64,000 nucleotides of DNA from Polytrichum commune (taxonomy: Eukaryota; Streptophyta; Polytrichopsida; Polytrichales; Polytrichaceae). The notes below the pieces were generated by a model, which saw only the letters and a list, made by a program, of their open reading frames with translations, was not told where the DNA came from and searched no databases. Positions 11,622 to 22,165 of the stretch are shown one piece after another (the first letter of the stretch is position 1; each line of letters begins with the position of its first letter). The stretch is from positions 64,882,533 through 64,946,532 of the forward strand of contig OX485804.1 in the NCBI GenBank assembly GCA_950295325.1, written 5' to 3'. A program made the position numbers and the translations under genes.

Positions 11622-12401
11622 CTCGGGGAGTTCACTAGACATGTATATATGTATGCACGTGCGTGACAAGGGTATTTATTCAAGGGGTATTTAATTATCC
11701 ATCCTTAATTTTTTGTACCATATTATTATATAAATTTTTATTTTCTTGTTTTTTAAATGACCCTATAATTACTTAAAATTTGATGAAGCTCTAATTTTAA
11801 GCTAGGTATGTTCATTATAATTATTTGATTTTGCTCCAAAGGGTTTAAGAGCATTCAAAGTACTAAGTCACCAAAATCCAAGGCACAACAAGGTTTTACA
11901 TTAAGAGTGTACATAAACAGTTTCAAACAACAAAATCAGCCCATGTTCCTCAATCAAGTTACACACACAATTAAACACAACGGTACTGAGTGTAAAAAAA
12001 ACAATTAAAACACCAACAACAAAGCAAGCAAAAATAGGGTCCATGCAATAATGTAGAAGGGTATAGAGTTAATACTACAACATCCTGCTTGAAGCAGACA
12101 AACACAAGACCAACCAAAACTCCTAGTTTTTCATCCAAAATCTTCCTGCCTCTGAACACAAAAGACACCCTATTTTTTTTAAAAACCCTAGGATCCTTAA
12201 ATCCTACGGTATATTTTTACAAATATATTAAAAATATGCGTTATTTGTATCAAGCCTATATTATTTATAATACAAATTTTATCATACATACTCACCTATA
12301 TTACTTCTAAGAAAATTCTAAGTTTTTCCTTTTGTGAATATAAATTACCCTATATTTTCCCGCACGTTGTTTTCTAATATTATCGTAGTGAACTCCCCGA
12401 G
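11622..12401. mobile_element. Non-autonomous TIR element inside gypsy
   Basis: A 780-bp AT-rich insert with inverted termini CTCGGGGAGTTCACTA / TAGTGAACTCCCCGAG. The flanks TTTCTATC (11,614-11,621) and TTTCTACC (12,402-12,409) form an 8-bp target duplication with one mismatch. Eight bp suggests a hAT-like origin, though MULE-like elements are possible. No transposase is encoded. It separates the gag zinc knuckle from the protease of the host element. Confidence 0.75.
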
Positions 12402-12419
12402 TTTCTACCTCAACAGATT

Positions 12420-13060
12420 GCCCACAATTTTTCTGTTGAAGATCTAAAAATCCTTTTCGACTTTGTCAATAATGGAATTAGATTTCTTAGGGCAAGTATT
12501 AGCTCTATGCCCCTTTTCTTCACAAAAGTAGCATTTGCCTTCTTTCTTTAAGGCTGCAACTCTTCTGTAGTCAATCTCCCTACCATTAGTGAACTTCATG
12601 GTAAATTTCTTTTGACTCTTTATTGGACCACCTACTCCTATACAATGAGTTTTTTTTTCTCACCGTTCTTAATAGATGCAATTTCTAACCCAGACTTAAC
12701 TTGTTGGAAATTAGAATTTACAGAAACGACATAGGTCACTAGCCTTTGAAAATCCTCCCAAGGTTGGGCATCATTCAATGGGTCCACCGCTACCTTTAAT
12801 CTTATTTTTGGCTTCAATCCATGGGTAAAATAATAATTTTTGCACATAAGTTTTGAAACTCACTGGCAAAACTCTCAACCGATGAGTGTTGAGATAATTT
12901 ACTAAGTTTGGTACAGGCATGCTTACACTTCATTGGCTCCTTCCCTTTATTGGCTTTCAAAATCGCCAACTTCGCCTCATTGCGCTTCTTTGGCCTTTTT
13001 CAATTCTTCCATCTCTAATGTATAAGGTGTTCAATTGTAATACTACTGTTTAACGTATTC
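12420..13060 (-). pseudogene. Gypsy gag, broken
   Basis: The capsid-like Retrotrans_gag segment is visible at 12,638-12,847 (minus), followed by a CCHC zinc knuckle at about 12,481-12,540 (CYFCEEKGHRANTC), the nucleocapsid motif that binds element RNA. Stops separate the two parts, and upstream gag is interrupted. Confidence 0.8.
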
Positions 13061-13140
13061 TCCATCTCTAGGGTTATTGAAACATTCGTCTCAAGATATA
13101 CCATCTTTGTTTTGAAACTAAAACATGCTTTGATACCAAA

Positions 13141-13385
13141 TGTAACAAAACTCTATTTCTCTATTGGATATTTCTTTGGCATGAACCAACCAACCACAAG
13201 ATAAGATAAAGGACCCTTACTCTCATGCAAGAGCCCTTTATATACCTTCCCACCATGCCCGGTTGTCTTAAGTTTAACTAAAGTAAAAAGCAAGTTCAAC
13301 TATAATGAACTCTATGCTTTAAATTCATTCTAGACTACCGTTATCTTAGTTTTAGCGAACATGTACAATAGTGGCCCATGTTACA
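13141..13385 (-). repeat. 5' LTR of gypsy element
   Basis: 245 bp, TG...CA type, the promoter-side LTR for the minus-strand element. The tRNA primer-binding site lies directly inside it (13,127-13,140). The TTGTA target copy follows at 13,386-13,390. Confidence 0.9.
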
Positions 13386-14130
13386 TTGTATTGGGATTGG
13401 AAATAGGATTTTAGCTTGTTGTAAGGCTTCTTTGGTCAATTTTGGGGAGGCTTTTAATTTGATTTTGAATTCTTGTGTGGATCGGATATATTGTTGGGTG
13501 GTTAAGTTTGGACTTGGGAGATGGTGGTGATGCTATACATGTGGAGTTTGTTGAGGTATTTAATGGCATGTTTTTTCTTGTCTTGAGGGAGTAAAGCATA
13601 TTCGGGTGCATGTTGTCATGCGAGTTTGAGAGGGGTTTGTTGTATTGGAAAATCTTTATTGATGGTATTAATGAATATTTCATATACTCTTTCTAGTAAA
13701 AACATGGCGCGAACGATGGGTGATCATGAGCATGCTCGATAGCGAAGTTTAGGGAGGTGTTGTAATCCTCCGTATTTAACAGTGATGTGTTTGGCTAATC
13801 CTTGGTAGATTAGTCCTACTTGTCTTGGGTCATTAAGTGCGAATAATAAATGTTTGCCTATGCAATGTATGTAGTCCGGTAAAAGGGACATCGTGTTGAT
13901 CTTGAAGTCCTCAAAGAAGACAAGGGTGAGAATATTTGTTGTACTTTGGAGGATGTTGCAAATCTCTTTGATGAATTTGCTAAGAACCTTGTCCAATTTC
14001 CGGATGTCTGGTTTGGAGAAGGGGACTGCATAGTAGGCATAAGCTATACCTCGTTTGGATGATGGTGTTAAGGATGTGATTTTTTTGTCTAATGGTGGCA
14101 AATGATGCTATGAATTGCTTGCTTTGTTTT

Positions 14131-14843
14131 TAAAAAAAAGTCATTGTTATGCATGTTTGCAAATTTTCATTTGATTGAGGGGACGGGATGTATGCCCAAG
14201 TATGTGTAAGCTTCATTTTGGAATAGGGTGGGGAAAGGCTTCTATTAAAATAGCATATATTGGACTTGTATATAGGCTTTGAATACATATGTTTTGAATT
14301 TAGATTTGTTGGGACTTCTAGTGATGGTGATTTTGGGTCCTAGACTACTTACTATTTCTGATCATCCATAAAACATGTTGCAATCTATCAATGTGGTTTG
14401 CCTTCACATTACACTAAGTTTTAGGGCACATTAATTGCAAAATTGAATTTCTAATTCCCACAATATGACCTTTGAATAATTTTCAAGGCCCTTACTCCTA
14501 ATAGTCATGGGTCTTGGTTCATACGTAAAGCGGCACTAAGAACGGCATTGATAATAAGTTGTATTGAACGAACACTACAATCCCTTAACAACCGTGCAAG
14601 GAAACATGTGGTCAAGTGGACAAAACATGATGATTGAGCCTTAGAACCAATCGGTATTATCCTAGGTCCAGGAAGAGACAATGAAGAAAAGAGCACTTGT
14701 TGTGAAAAGCAGGTCCTATGTCACGAAGCTGTGAACTAATTCACACCTTGTGCAGTTGTCACCTCTCCAAATCCTTTTGACAAAAGCAAACCCTTGTTTT
14801 TCTCTAGTGACTCCTCGTGAGGGAGTTAATTTTGATCTAAACT
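14131..14843. other. Duplicated spacer without genes
   Basis: To about 14,740 this stretch matches 26,220-26,750 plus 27,267-27,360 in direct orientation. It supplies the empty site (at about 14,640) for the MITE at 26,753-27,266. I see no coding region here. Confidence 0.6.
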
Positions 14844-15895
14844 ACACTAAATATGATATTTAGTGTCACCAATGCTAATTGTCTTGCACAATACTATTTG
14901 TAAACCGTGGTACAGTGTCACTAACACTAAATATTAAGCCAACATTATTTGTCATTCCTTGTAATTTTTTTTGGAGGGATTATGTATTTACACTATTGTG
15001 ATTACCATCACTTACAAGGTGATATTCATCCAGATTTTAATCATCCATGACAATACTTCATCACAAGCTACTAACAAGACAAGGTAGGGTTTTGGCCAAT
15101 GGATGAACTCATCCTTCATCCATGACAATATTTTTTTGCTTATTCATAAGAAGTGTCATCCAAAAGTCACCATGCGAGCCCAAAATGGTGCCCACATGTG
15201 GTGATTAACTCTTCGGAACCAATTTTAGTTTGACTTTGAGGTGTTATGATTATTCACAAAACATAAAAAGAGTGAAGTGTGGTGTGGATTTAAGTTTAGG
15301 CATTAGAATGTGTGGTGTGGTTATTCCAAGGTTTGAATTCAATAAGAGTATGCCTTGATATTGTGAGTAGGGGGTAAGGTGAAGCAAGGTGAGCTCCGCG
15401 GGTTAAATGCCCACTTTTGGATCCACCTTGTTAGTTTAGGAAGAAGGAAGCTTGGTGGAAGGGGATTAGTCCCTACTTTAGAGGTGAAGGTTAAGGGATT
15501 GTGATTGGAGGTGCTAATCCTCTCACCCTATCCTCACCTCTCTCTCTCTCTCTCTCCCTCTCTCCCTCTTTACTACTTAAGGTGGTTTCTCTCTCATTTT
15601 CTTCTCTCTTCATCAAGCGCTCTCAAGGGAGCAAGTTCTTGAGAGCTTGAGCCACGTGTGTAGGTTATTAGTTTTAGTGAATTTAATTAGTTAAGCTCTC
15701 TCCCTCATTGTCTCTCAAGGGTGTGAGCTCTTAGAGCTTGAGACAAGGTGGGTGAAGTAAGTAGCTCTTAGAGTAGTTGTGTGTTAGATTAGTTTAGTTC
15801 ATTAGTGGTTTAGTTTAGCTCATTTAGCCAAAGTGCAAAGAAGAAAGGAATTAGTGGATGCTTGATTAGCACCTAAGGTGGTATCATTTAAGTGA

Positions 15896-16030
15896 GTCAG
15901 CTAGTTAAGCCTGGTTGCTACATACAAACTGCTGCCGAGCCAGCTAGTTAAGCCTGGTTGCTACATACAACTCTGCTGCCGAGCCAGCTAGTTAAGCCTA
16001 GTTGCTACATACAACTTTGCTGCCGAGCCA
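15896..16030. repeat. 44-bp minisatellite in solo LTR A
   Basis: About three tandem units of the type GCCAGCTAGTTAAGCCTGGT followed by TGCTACATACAACTCTGCTGCCGA. The matching position of solo LTR B holds a different minisatellite. Confidence 0.85.
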
Positions 16031-16290
16031 AATCTTGGATTAAACCGGTCTAAGCCTTGTTAGGCCTTCACTTAACGAGTTAATAAATATAAACCTTAGA
16101 CGCCTCTCCACAAATTAACCCTGAACCACAAGAGACTATTTTAGAGTATATTAAGACTTAGGTAAGTATTGGATTCATTAGGCTAGGTAGGGCATGTGTG
16201 ACTTTCAAATGTATTTGGTACTCAAACCATTGAGAAAAGTGTTTTTCAACACTTGAACCTATTGGTCAAAATAAATCACTTGGATTACTA

Positions 16291-16497
16291 ATGGAGAAGG
16301 TGGAGGACATCCGCGATGGCGAAACAAAGGAGGTTAGGCCAAGGGAGAAAATGGAGGACTCTAGTAATGGAAGAGTGAAGGAGGGGATAATGAAAAGCCA
16401 AAGGAGAATATCTTTGAGAGCTTGTGTTGCCAAGGCCGCCGGTTGGACCCTTGAGAAGGCCAAGTCGGCTACAAGTCAAGAGGCTACCATTAATTAA
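16291..16497 (+). CDS. Short conserved ORF near the 3' end of solo LTR A
   Basis: A 68-codon ORF, charged, without recognised domain. Its C-terminal third (RACVAKAAGWTLEKAKSAT) is closely matched in LTR B by an ORF at 23,493-23,657 (RACAAKAVGWTLEKANSST). The N-terminal parts differ in length. An ORF inside an LTR is unusual and may be chance or a remnant of captured sequence. Confidence 0.3.
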   Translation: MEKVEDIRDGETKEVRPREKMEDSSNGRVKEGIMKSQRRISLRACVAKAAGWTLEKAKSATSQEATIN

Positions 16498-16677
16498 CGA
16501 AGTGATTCAAAATAACATGAATGCCTTGGGATGTGAAGTGAGCATTTTCAATACACAAACAATACATGTGATTCTCAACACCATCACCCGGACTAGGACG
16601 CTTAAGGGTGGTGGGTTTGGCCTCACACACCATAGTGACACTCAATACTACATGACACTAAATATCACATTTAGTGC

Positions 16678-18044
16678 ACACAGATGTAATATCTGTCATA
16701 CGTAGTGTCCAAGTTGTCCAAGAATGCAGCATACCAAATACAAGTCACATGTTCATATTTTCTTGCAAGTGCGGGGGGCTTTCCGTGCTGCACATGTTTA
16801 TTTCCTCTGAATTTTCTAATTGGGATTTTCATATTACTTATGTCTTCGTATTCCCTCAATAATAAGACAACTTTACACCATTTCATCATATTAATGAGAA
16901 GACGACACCTCGATTGTTTTTTGTATTTCCGAGGCAATGTCCTAATGAGCAGGCAAATGAACAGTATAACGAACCACCAATGTTGGAATAAACAAGTAAG
17001 GATATTAACCAAGTTGGTTCAAAGTTCTGGTATTTTATGGGTATTTTCTATCCTGTAGGGCCTGCATGCTGGTGGCCAAACAGCCCTTGGGAGCGCCCCA
17101 GGCCGTCTCCAAATAAAATAAATCTCATATGGATGTTGCAAAACCAGAAGGCGTCGATGGGCCCGGGGCGCTCCCGTGGCCCGGATTGGCTCTGCGCTTG
17201 TGCGCTTCCGCGTTGCGCTTGCATTTGGCTCTGTGCTTGCGCGTTCGGCTTGCATTTGGCTCTGCGCCCTCGAAATTCGGTCAATGAGTCAGAATACCAT
17301 TTATTTGCAACAAGCAGAAGATTCATTCAATCAGGCAACATTTATTCGCTTGAGAGCTCAAGTATAAAGGCCTATGCGCTCAGCTATTTATTCACGACAT
17401 GGTTCTGACATCCCGTTTGTATTAGATAATAGGACTGGTCCAAGATGACAATATGTCCACAGTGGCTTCAACCTTCATGACATGTGTCGTGGTTGCAGAA
17501 AAGTGTTGATTTACTGTCGTTGTGGTGTGGAAAAGACGCCCCTTCCTAGTAGTGTTGTATCATCTGTTAGAACTTTGTAGTGGCCTGACTCGCTTAACTT
17601 AGTTGTATGTGTTCGAGCTTCCAGCTGTGTGATATTCGGTTTGCTGGTCCGGAAAGGACGCATCGTCATCTTTCAACAAACGCTAGTTGAGTGGTAATTC
17701 TCAACTTTGTTATGCATATGTTGTTAGGAATGTGCTCTGAATACAGTGATTTGTTTTTTTGACGATCTACTAGGTCTCTCAATACGGATGTTACACTCGT
17801 AATGACATGCATTCACAGTATACAGGGATACGGGCTCAGCTTCTAAACTACAGTCTGCTGCTGTTAAACAATCGTATCTCCTGCTATAAATTTCTTTCAA
17901 CAAACGCCTGTGCATTTGAGGCACTGAGAATATCTTGACAAGTACCATTAACCAATTAACAATTGTCTCCTAAAATTAATGTCAACTGGTACCACATTCG
18001 TCTTGGGGATCATAAACGCGATCTAGGCCTTACAAAACGTTTTT
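16678..18044. other. Spacer with a GC-rich island and the 5' flank of small gene copy A
   Basis: No gene recognised. The part at 17,060-17,280 is unusually GC-rich and includes short repeats of the type GCTTGCATTTGGCTCTG. From about 17,640 the sequence matches 55,290-55,500 in direct orientation and 60,100-60,330 in inverted orientation, so it belongs to the duplicated unit carrying the small gene. Confidence 0.5.
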
Positions 18045-18065
18045 GTGTGCACTAGTTTTACAGCC

Positions 18066-18541
18066 ATGGCGCCGAAGAGAAATTTTCCTGAGGTGCCACT
18101 TTCCGTTCCGAAAATGCCGCGATCACGTTTTAGTGACTCACAAGGCAATTACGGTGCCATTTCCTCCCCAGCGCCAACTTCGACAAGAGTAACAGCCACA
18201 GCCACAGGAGAAGACATTCTAACCGGCACCCTGCTCCTGTGGCGAAGGGCAAACGGGTCGCAACCTGCTCTGAGTTCCCTCTTAAAGGGCTTGCAGATGT
18301 GACGTCGACAGACCGCGCAATCCTCACTTTCGTCAACAACATGAACATCTACGAAAGGGGGAGAGAAAAACTGCTTCAAGATCTCAACAAGGCCAGGCTC
18401 ATCTATGCAAGCGGGCAAGAAAAACTACTTCAAGATTTCAACAAAGCCATGCAATACTATGTAAGCGCCGAAAAAGAACTAGCTCGTGAGTTGAAGATGG
18501 GCACAGCAGAGGTTCTTAGTTCGTACGTACCAGTGAAATAG
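18066..18541 (+). pseudogene. Unrecognised small gene, copy A, frameshifted
   Basis: Parallel to the intact copy at 55,728-56,159. Both start just after a splice-acceptor-like TTTTACAG and encode a basic N-terminus, an ISSPAP motif, an Ala/Thr-rich linker and a C-terminal repeat region. In copy A one base is missing near 18,223 compared with copy B, which shifts the frame. The downstream part (18,239-18,541) remains open to the same stop. Copy A has three repeat units of about 18 residues (GREKLLQDLNKA, GQEKLLQDFNKA, AEKELARELKMG), copy B two. I do not recognise the family; the repeats would form an amphipathic helix. Confidence 0.6.
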
Positions 18542-19074
18542 TTGATTTAATATCTCCCCACTGGCAAGAAGAAAAGCACTTAGTATTGCACTAACGAGAG
18601 AGAAGAATGATGTGTAAAAATCCATAAATAAAGTTTCCACCAATACATGTATACTGCATTTCAACCTCTATGTGTTTCGGAATTTTCACTTGAAAAACGA
18701 AAACACGACCGCAACGATGTAAAGATCAAACACTGCAATGATTCAGGGCGCAATGCACCAAACACGCATAAAATCCAATGAATCCCGAGCAGACCACACA
18801 CACTCACAAAATCCTCACAGTGGCGCCTCCAAACTTCAGCATGAAGCTCAGCGCAAACAAGAGTGAGCGTATTTCTTGTACCAATATAACCGAGTCGCAA
18901 TAGATTCGACCGTTGGATTTCGTGGCCACTTGGTTTCATCGCAGCCGTCCACTTAGAGAACCCTAGCCCTAGCCCGCCGCAACCAGTCCATCTCAGCATC
19001 CAGGTAGTCCAGGATCGTAGATCTAGATGAATCCGCACCGTCGATTTCTAAGTGTGTATTACACGTGATTGAGT

Positions 19075-19910
19075 TGTGTTGAAACTTAGGGCCAGTTCAC
19101 ACGGGTCCCAAGTTCTAAGTCCAAGTATGACATGGATGCCTACATGGCAACACTTTTTGCAGGTGAGACTTGGGACTTGTGTTGAGAGTTGGGTGGAGCA
19201 GAAAGCTACACCCAACTCTCAACACAAGTCCCGAAAATATTTTTTCATAAAATAATCAAGATCTGATTTTAATGATAATTAACCATATGTTAATGGAGTC
19301 TTGAGTCTCAGAAGTTGGGACTTGCTAACAAGAGTGGGACTTGGGACTTGGGGCCCCATGTGAACTGGCCCTTATTGTGCTTAAAATTTGACGCAACAAT
19401 GTTCTTCTAGTGAGAACTATGAATCCGTGCAAGTTGAGGTTCCACCAACTTTACAAATGCCATTGCACGCAGTATGCATAACGTGTTTATCTCAATTGCT
19501 TCAACATGTGTAAGGATGTCCATGCCACACTTTCGGTGATCTTCCGAAACAATTGTGAGTAGTCTCAATATTTGCTTGTTTGTGTTGAACATCCTCTAGG
19601 TAATATAAATATTAACACTTGGTTTGGACACAGGTGTTGTATGTTTTCTAAGCACAAAGTAATTTTAAATTATAATGACAGTGACACTCAAGATACAAAA
19701 AAAACCCTTGATATCCTTCTTGAATCAAAACTTAGGGACTTCAACACGCGCACAACCAATCTATTGACGCACAATGTTAAATCTGGTGAAGATTGTAACC
19801 ACTAGTCGAACGCATCCATATCCTCCAAATAAAATTGAACAAGGTTCCAGCAAAGGAAGCTAGAAGAGCAATGTGAGACCAAAAGTGGAATGCCTTGCCC
19901 CACGTGGGTT
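19075..19910. repeat. Third copy of the right-arm outer segment
   Basis: This segment reads as the reverse complement of about 63,120-63,920, and its end (19,795-19,910) equals window start 1-115. It therefore reproduces, in left-arm orientation, sequence that would lie left of position 1. Beyond 19,910 it joins LINE-derived sequence. Confidence 0.75.
19089..19371. mobile_element. Tourist/Harbinger-type MITE
   Basis: A 283-bp element with inverted termini GGGCCAGTTCACACGGG / CCCATGTGAACTGGCCC flanked by TTA (19,086-19,088 and 19,372-19,374). The GGGCC start and TTA duplication match the Harbinger element at 1825-5505. A diverged copy is at 63,654-63,914. Confidence 0.85.
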
Positions 19911-20199
19911 TTAAATTTTTTGTCTCATGGTAGTATTTGGGAATCTATCATCTTAATAAGTGAATTCTATGAATTGTATGGTGTTTGATGGGTTTGGGGG
20001 GAATGGGTGTACAACTATCTGAGGCCCCTAGTAGACATAATATGTCGGGTCTTAGTTGGGCTAGACACGTGCATGTGCTGAGGAAGCATGTGCATTGTAT
20101 ATTATTCTAGGGTTGTGATGTCTTTGGGCCAATTGTGTTGGTTGTTAGCATTTAGTAGGGTATAGCACCTTGTGTGTTTGTTGGATTGAAGTGTGTGGG

Positions 20200-20871
20200 C
20201 TATTTGGTGTATTGGTTTGTTGTGTTGGGCTATGCAAAGGCCTATAATAAGTGGGTGGGTGCAATTGGAGAGTAGGTGTCGCCACGTGTCAATTTCGTGG
20301 TTTGGGCAAAGTGTGCAATCGGGGTTGGGATATGTTAGTGGCTAGAAGATGTTCTTCCGGTGGTTCCCATGTATTGGGCATATTGGAGTTAAGGTTTGTG
20401 TAATTCGTGCATCATATATGCCTAAGGCTTTCCAAAAGTGGTTTGAGAGTTTTTGATTGATTTGCTCTAAGACACCCGTTTGTTGACATATGCGAATTTG
20501 GACTATGCAATTCGTAGTTCATCTTCATGGTGATGTTTGTTTATGTATGTTTGGAGGTTGCAAATTTCTTCATGATGTTCACATGTCGAGATTATGTTCA
20601 GCCGGTGAGGTATGGTGTGTGTAATGTGTATGTGGGGTGTGGGGGTTGGTTTGTTGCAGGTAGTTCCTTCATTTGCTAGTTGGTCTCTAATTTTGTTGCC
20701 CAAGATTCCAATGTATATTGTAACTTTTTGTATTATTATGTTGTGTTTAGTCCGTAGAAATTGGTGTACTATGGCTGAGATAAATAATTTGTCGAGGTGG
20801 TTGTGCTGGGATGAGAGGTGGCGGATGTGATTGTTGATGAGGTATATGTTGTTGAGGTTGTCAATATACAT
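20200..20871 (-). pseudogene. LINE RNase H-like and zinc-binding tail
   Basis: At 20,503-20,871 (minus) a 122-codon ORF contains YIGILGNKIRDQLANEGT, which resembles the C-terminal motif of RNase H domains (HxGxxGNExADxLA), with the His replaced by Tyr. Downstream, about 20,210-20,330, the minus strand encodes CTLCPNHEIDTWRHLL followed by SNCTHP, a CCHC-like zinc-binding pattern seen at LINE C-termini. Stops and a lost key His suggest inactivity. Confidence 0.65.
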
Positions 20872-21669
20872 GTAGGTATTTTTTGGTTTGTTTTTGTGCC
20901 GGTGATTGCAATGAATAGGGCGTAGAGTCTAGCGCGTAGTATGTTTGGTAGTCTAGGGAGCCTTTCTACAATAGGGAGGTTATTATTTGGACAATAAACC
21001 CACGAGCCATCAATGTTTCCTATGTTGTGTTTGTCTGGCGGTATGAAGGAACCATCTCTATATATGCATTATTGTGGGTTGTGTTTGGGGTATGTATGTG
21101 GTAGATTATGTGAGGGAAAAGGGTTGTATTGCTATGTAAGGTTGATGAGTTGGTTTTGGGGTTGTTCACCATAGTTTTGTGAATTTGATTGTATATTCTA
21201 TGGGTGTGGGTTGTGTGGGGTTGGTTTCTGCATGTGTGTTCTAAAGTTCGAAGATGTTGGTTATGAGGTTATGAGTTAGTTGTTGGTTTCAAGGAGCCCA
21301 CCTTCCGAGAAGGAGGAAGTACCCTTTCGGTGGTGCTTGGTGAAACATGAACATGGTATAGAGGAACGGGCTCCCATTCACGTCGGTGTATAAACCAAAC
21401 CCTAACGTTGGTTTTATTTATTTTTTGTTGGTTTCTCTACAAGGGGTGGGGGGTATTTCGTTGTGGATGCGTATTATTGATGTGCATTAATTTTTGTGTT
21501 GGTGTAGATATTGGGGCCATTTGGGTGTGGGGTTGTATTCTTAGGTGTTTGGGGGCGGGGGGTGGTGAGGATTGGGTGCATATCTTTGTGTGTTTCTAGG
21601 ATTTTTTGGGTATGATGGTTGGATATGATTATGGTTGTAGTAGAGGGGTGTTCTTTGAAGGCCATTCTT

Positions 21670-22078
21670 CACAGGGGGATCACTCCATTGTCAAGTTGAA
21701 CACCACGTGCGACCAAAAAAAATCTTCTTTTGGTAAGTTGCACCACCAAAATGAGTGAAAATTTTATCAAATGTTTTTCATGAGTAGATATACATAGTAC
21801 CTATGACATAGTTAAAAGTGGTAACTAAATTTGATGATTTGTTTTTTTCATAAAACATATTGTTTCTAACTAGAATGACACAGAATTGAACTAAAACAAT
21901 TACTAAAAAAAATGAAGATGACTAAAAATTTCAAAAAAATATACAAAAGATACTATCAATGGTTATGTATATGTAGAAAAAATATCATAAATTTTAAAAT
22001 TATATATGGCATGTAATATAGGGGTAGCAAACTTTGTCTGCAAATGGTGTCAACTTGACAATGAAGTGACCTCCCCGT
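21670..22078. mobile_element. MULE-type MITE in LINE copy B
   Basis: A 409-bp AT-rich element whose ends share the inverted repeat CATTGTCAAGTTGA close to each terminus (GGGGGATCACTCCATTGTCA at the left). The 9-bp flank GCCATTCTT occurs on both sides (21,661-21,669 and 22,079-22,087), typical of Mutator-like elements. No coding capacity. Confidence 0.8.
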
Positions 22079-22165
22079 GCCATTCTTTCCCAATGGATAG
22101 CTTATGTGGTGGATTTTTGGTTTGGTGGATGCGTTATTCCAACACCCATCCATTTAGAGGGTTCT

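Larger units (their letters stand above)
7367..13385 (-). mobile_element. Ty3/gypsy chromovirus, degenerate
   Basis: A 6,019-bp LTR retrotransposon on the minus strand. The LTRs (7367-7618 and 13,141-13,385) begin TGTAACA and end TGTTACA, with a 5-bp target duplication TTGTA (7362-7366, 13,386-13,390). The duplicated locus at about 25,556-25,575 keeps the empty site. The primer-binding site next to the 5' LTR reads TTTGGTATCAAAGC on the minus strand, close to an initiator-Met tRNA complement. Order gag, protease, RT, RNase H, integrase, chromodomain identifies a chromovirus. Many stops and frameshifts and visibly diverged LTRs mark it as old. Confidence 0.93.
6470..14130 (-). mobile_element. 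LINE remnant, copy A (split by gypsy element)
   Basis: Minus-strand non-LTR retrotransposon sequence runs 14,130 to 13,391 and resumes at 7361 down to about 6470 after removal of the gypsy insertion. A 125-codon ORF (13,724-14,101) resembles the region after the reverse-transcriptase palm. The piece at 7128-7360 continues a downstream ORF that is uninterrupted in copy B (25,404-25,733). On the minus strand the 3' end carries an (AAAAC)n tail, seen as the TTTTG repeat at 6474-6500. The reading frames are broken, so the copy is dead. Confidence 0.6.
15173..16627. mobile_element. Solo LTR, copy A
   Basis: A 1,455-bp TG...CA unit with 5-bp target duplications CACCA (15,168-15,172 and 16,628-16,632). 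It aligns over its length with the unit at 22,166-23,787, which has a different target duplication, so they are independent insertions. It contains a CT-rich tract (15,537-15,570), a minisatellite and a short conserved ORF. No internal polymerase region is present, as expected from recombination between two LTRs. Confidence 0.8.
14844..16677. mobile_element. CTACACTAAAT-family MITE split by a solo LTR
   Basis: The left end at 14,844 (CTACACTAAATATGATATTT) pairs with a right end at about 16,652-16,677 whose reverse complement has the same 27-bp pattern with two mismatches. The solo LTR 15,173-16,627 lies between them. Without it the MITE would be about 370 bp. Confidence 0.6.

Noticed and set aside
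16671-17408. Overlapping ORFs of 60-123 codons on both strands
   Set aside because: They overlap on both strands in GC-rich or repeat DNA, and none shows a domain or conserved partner.
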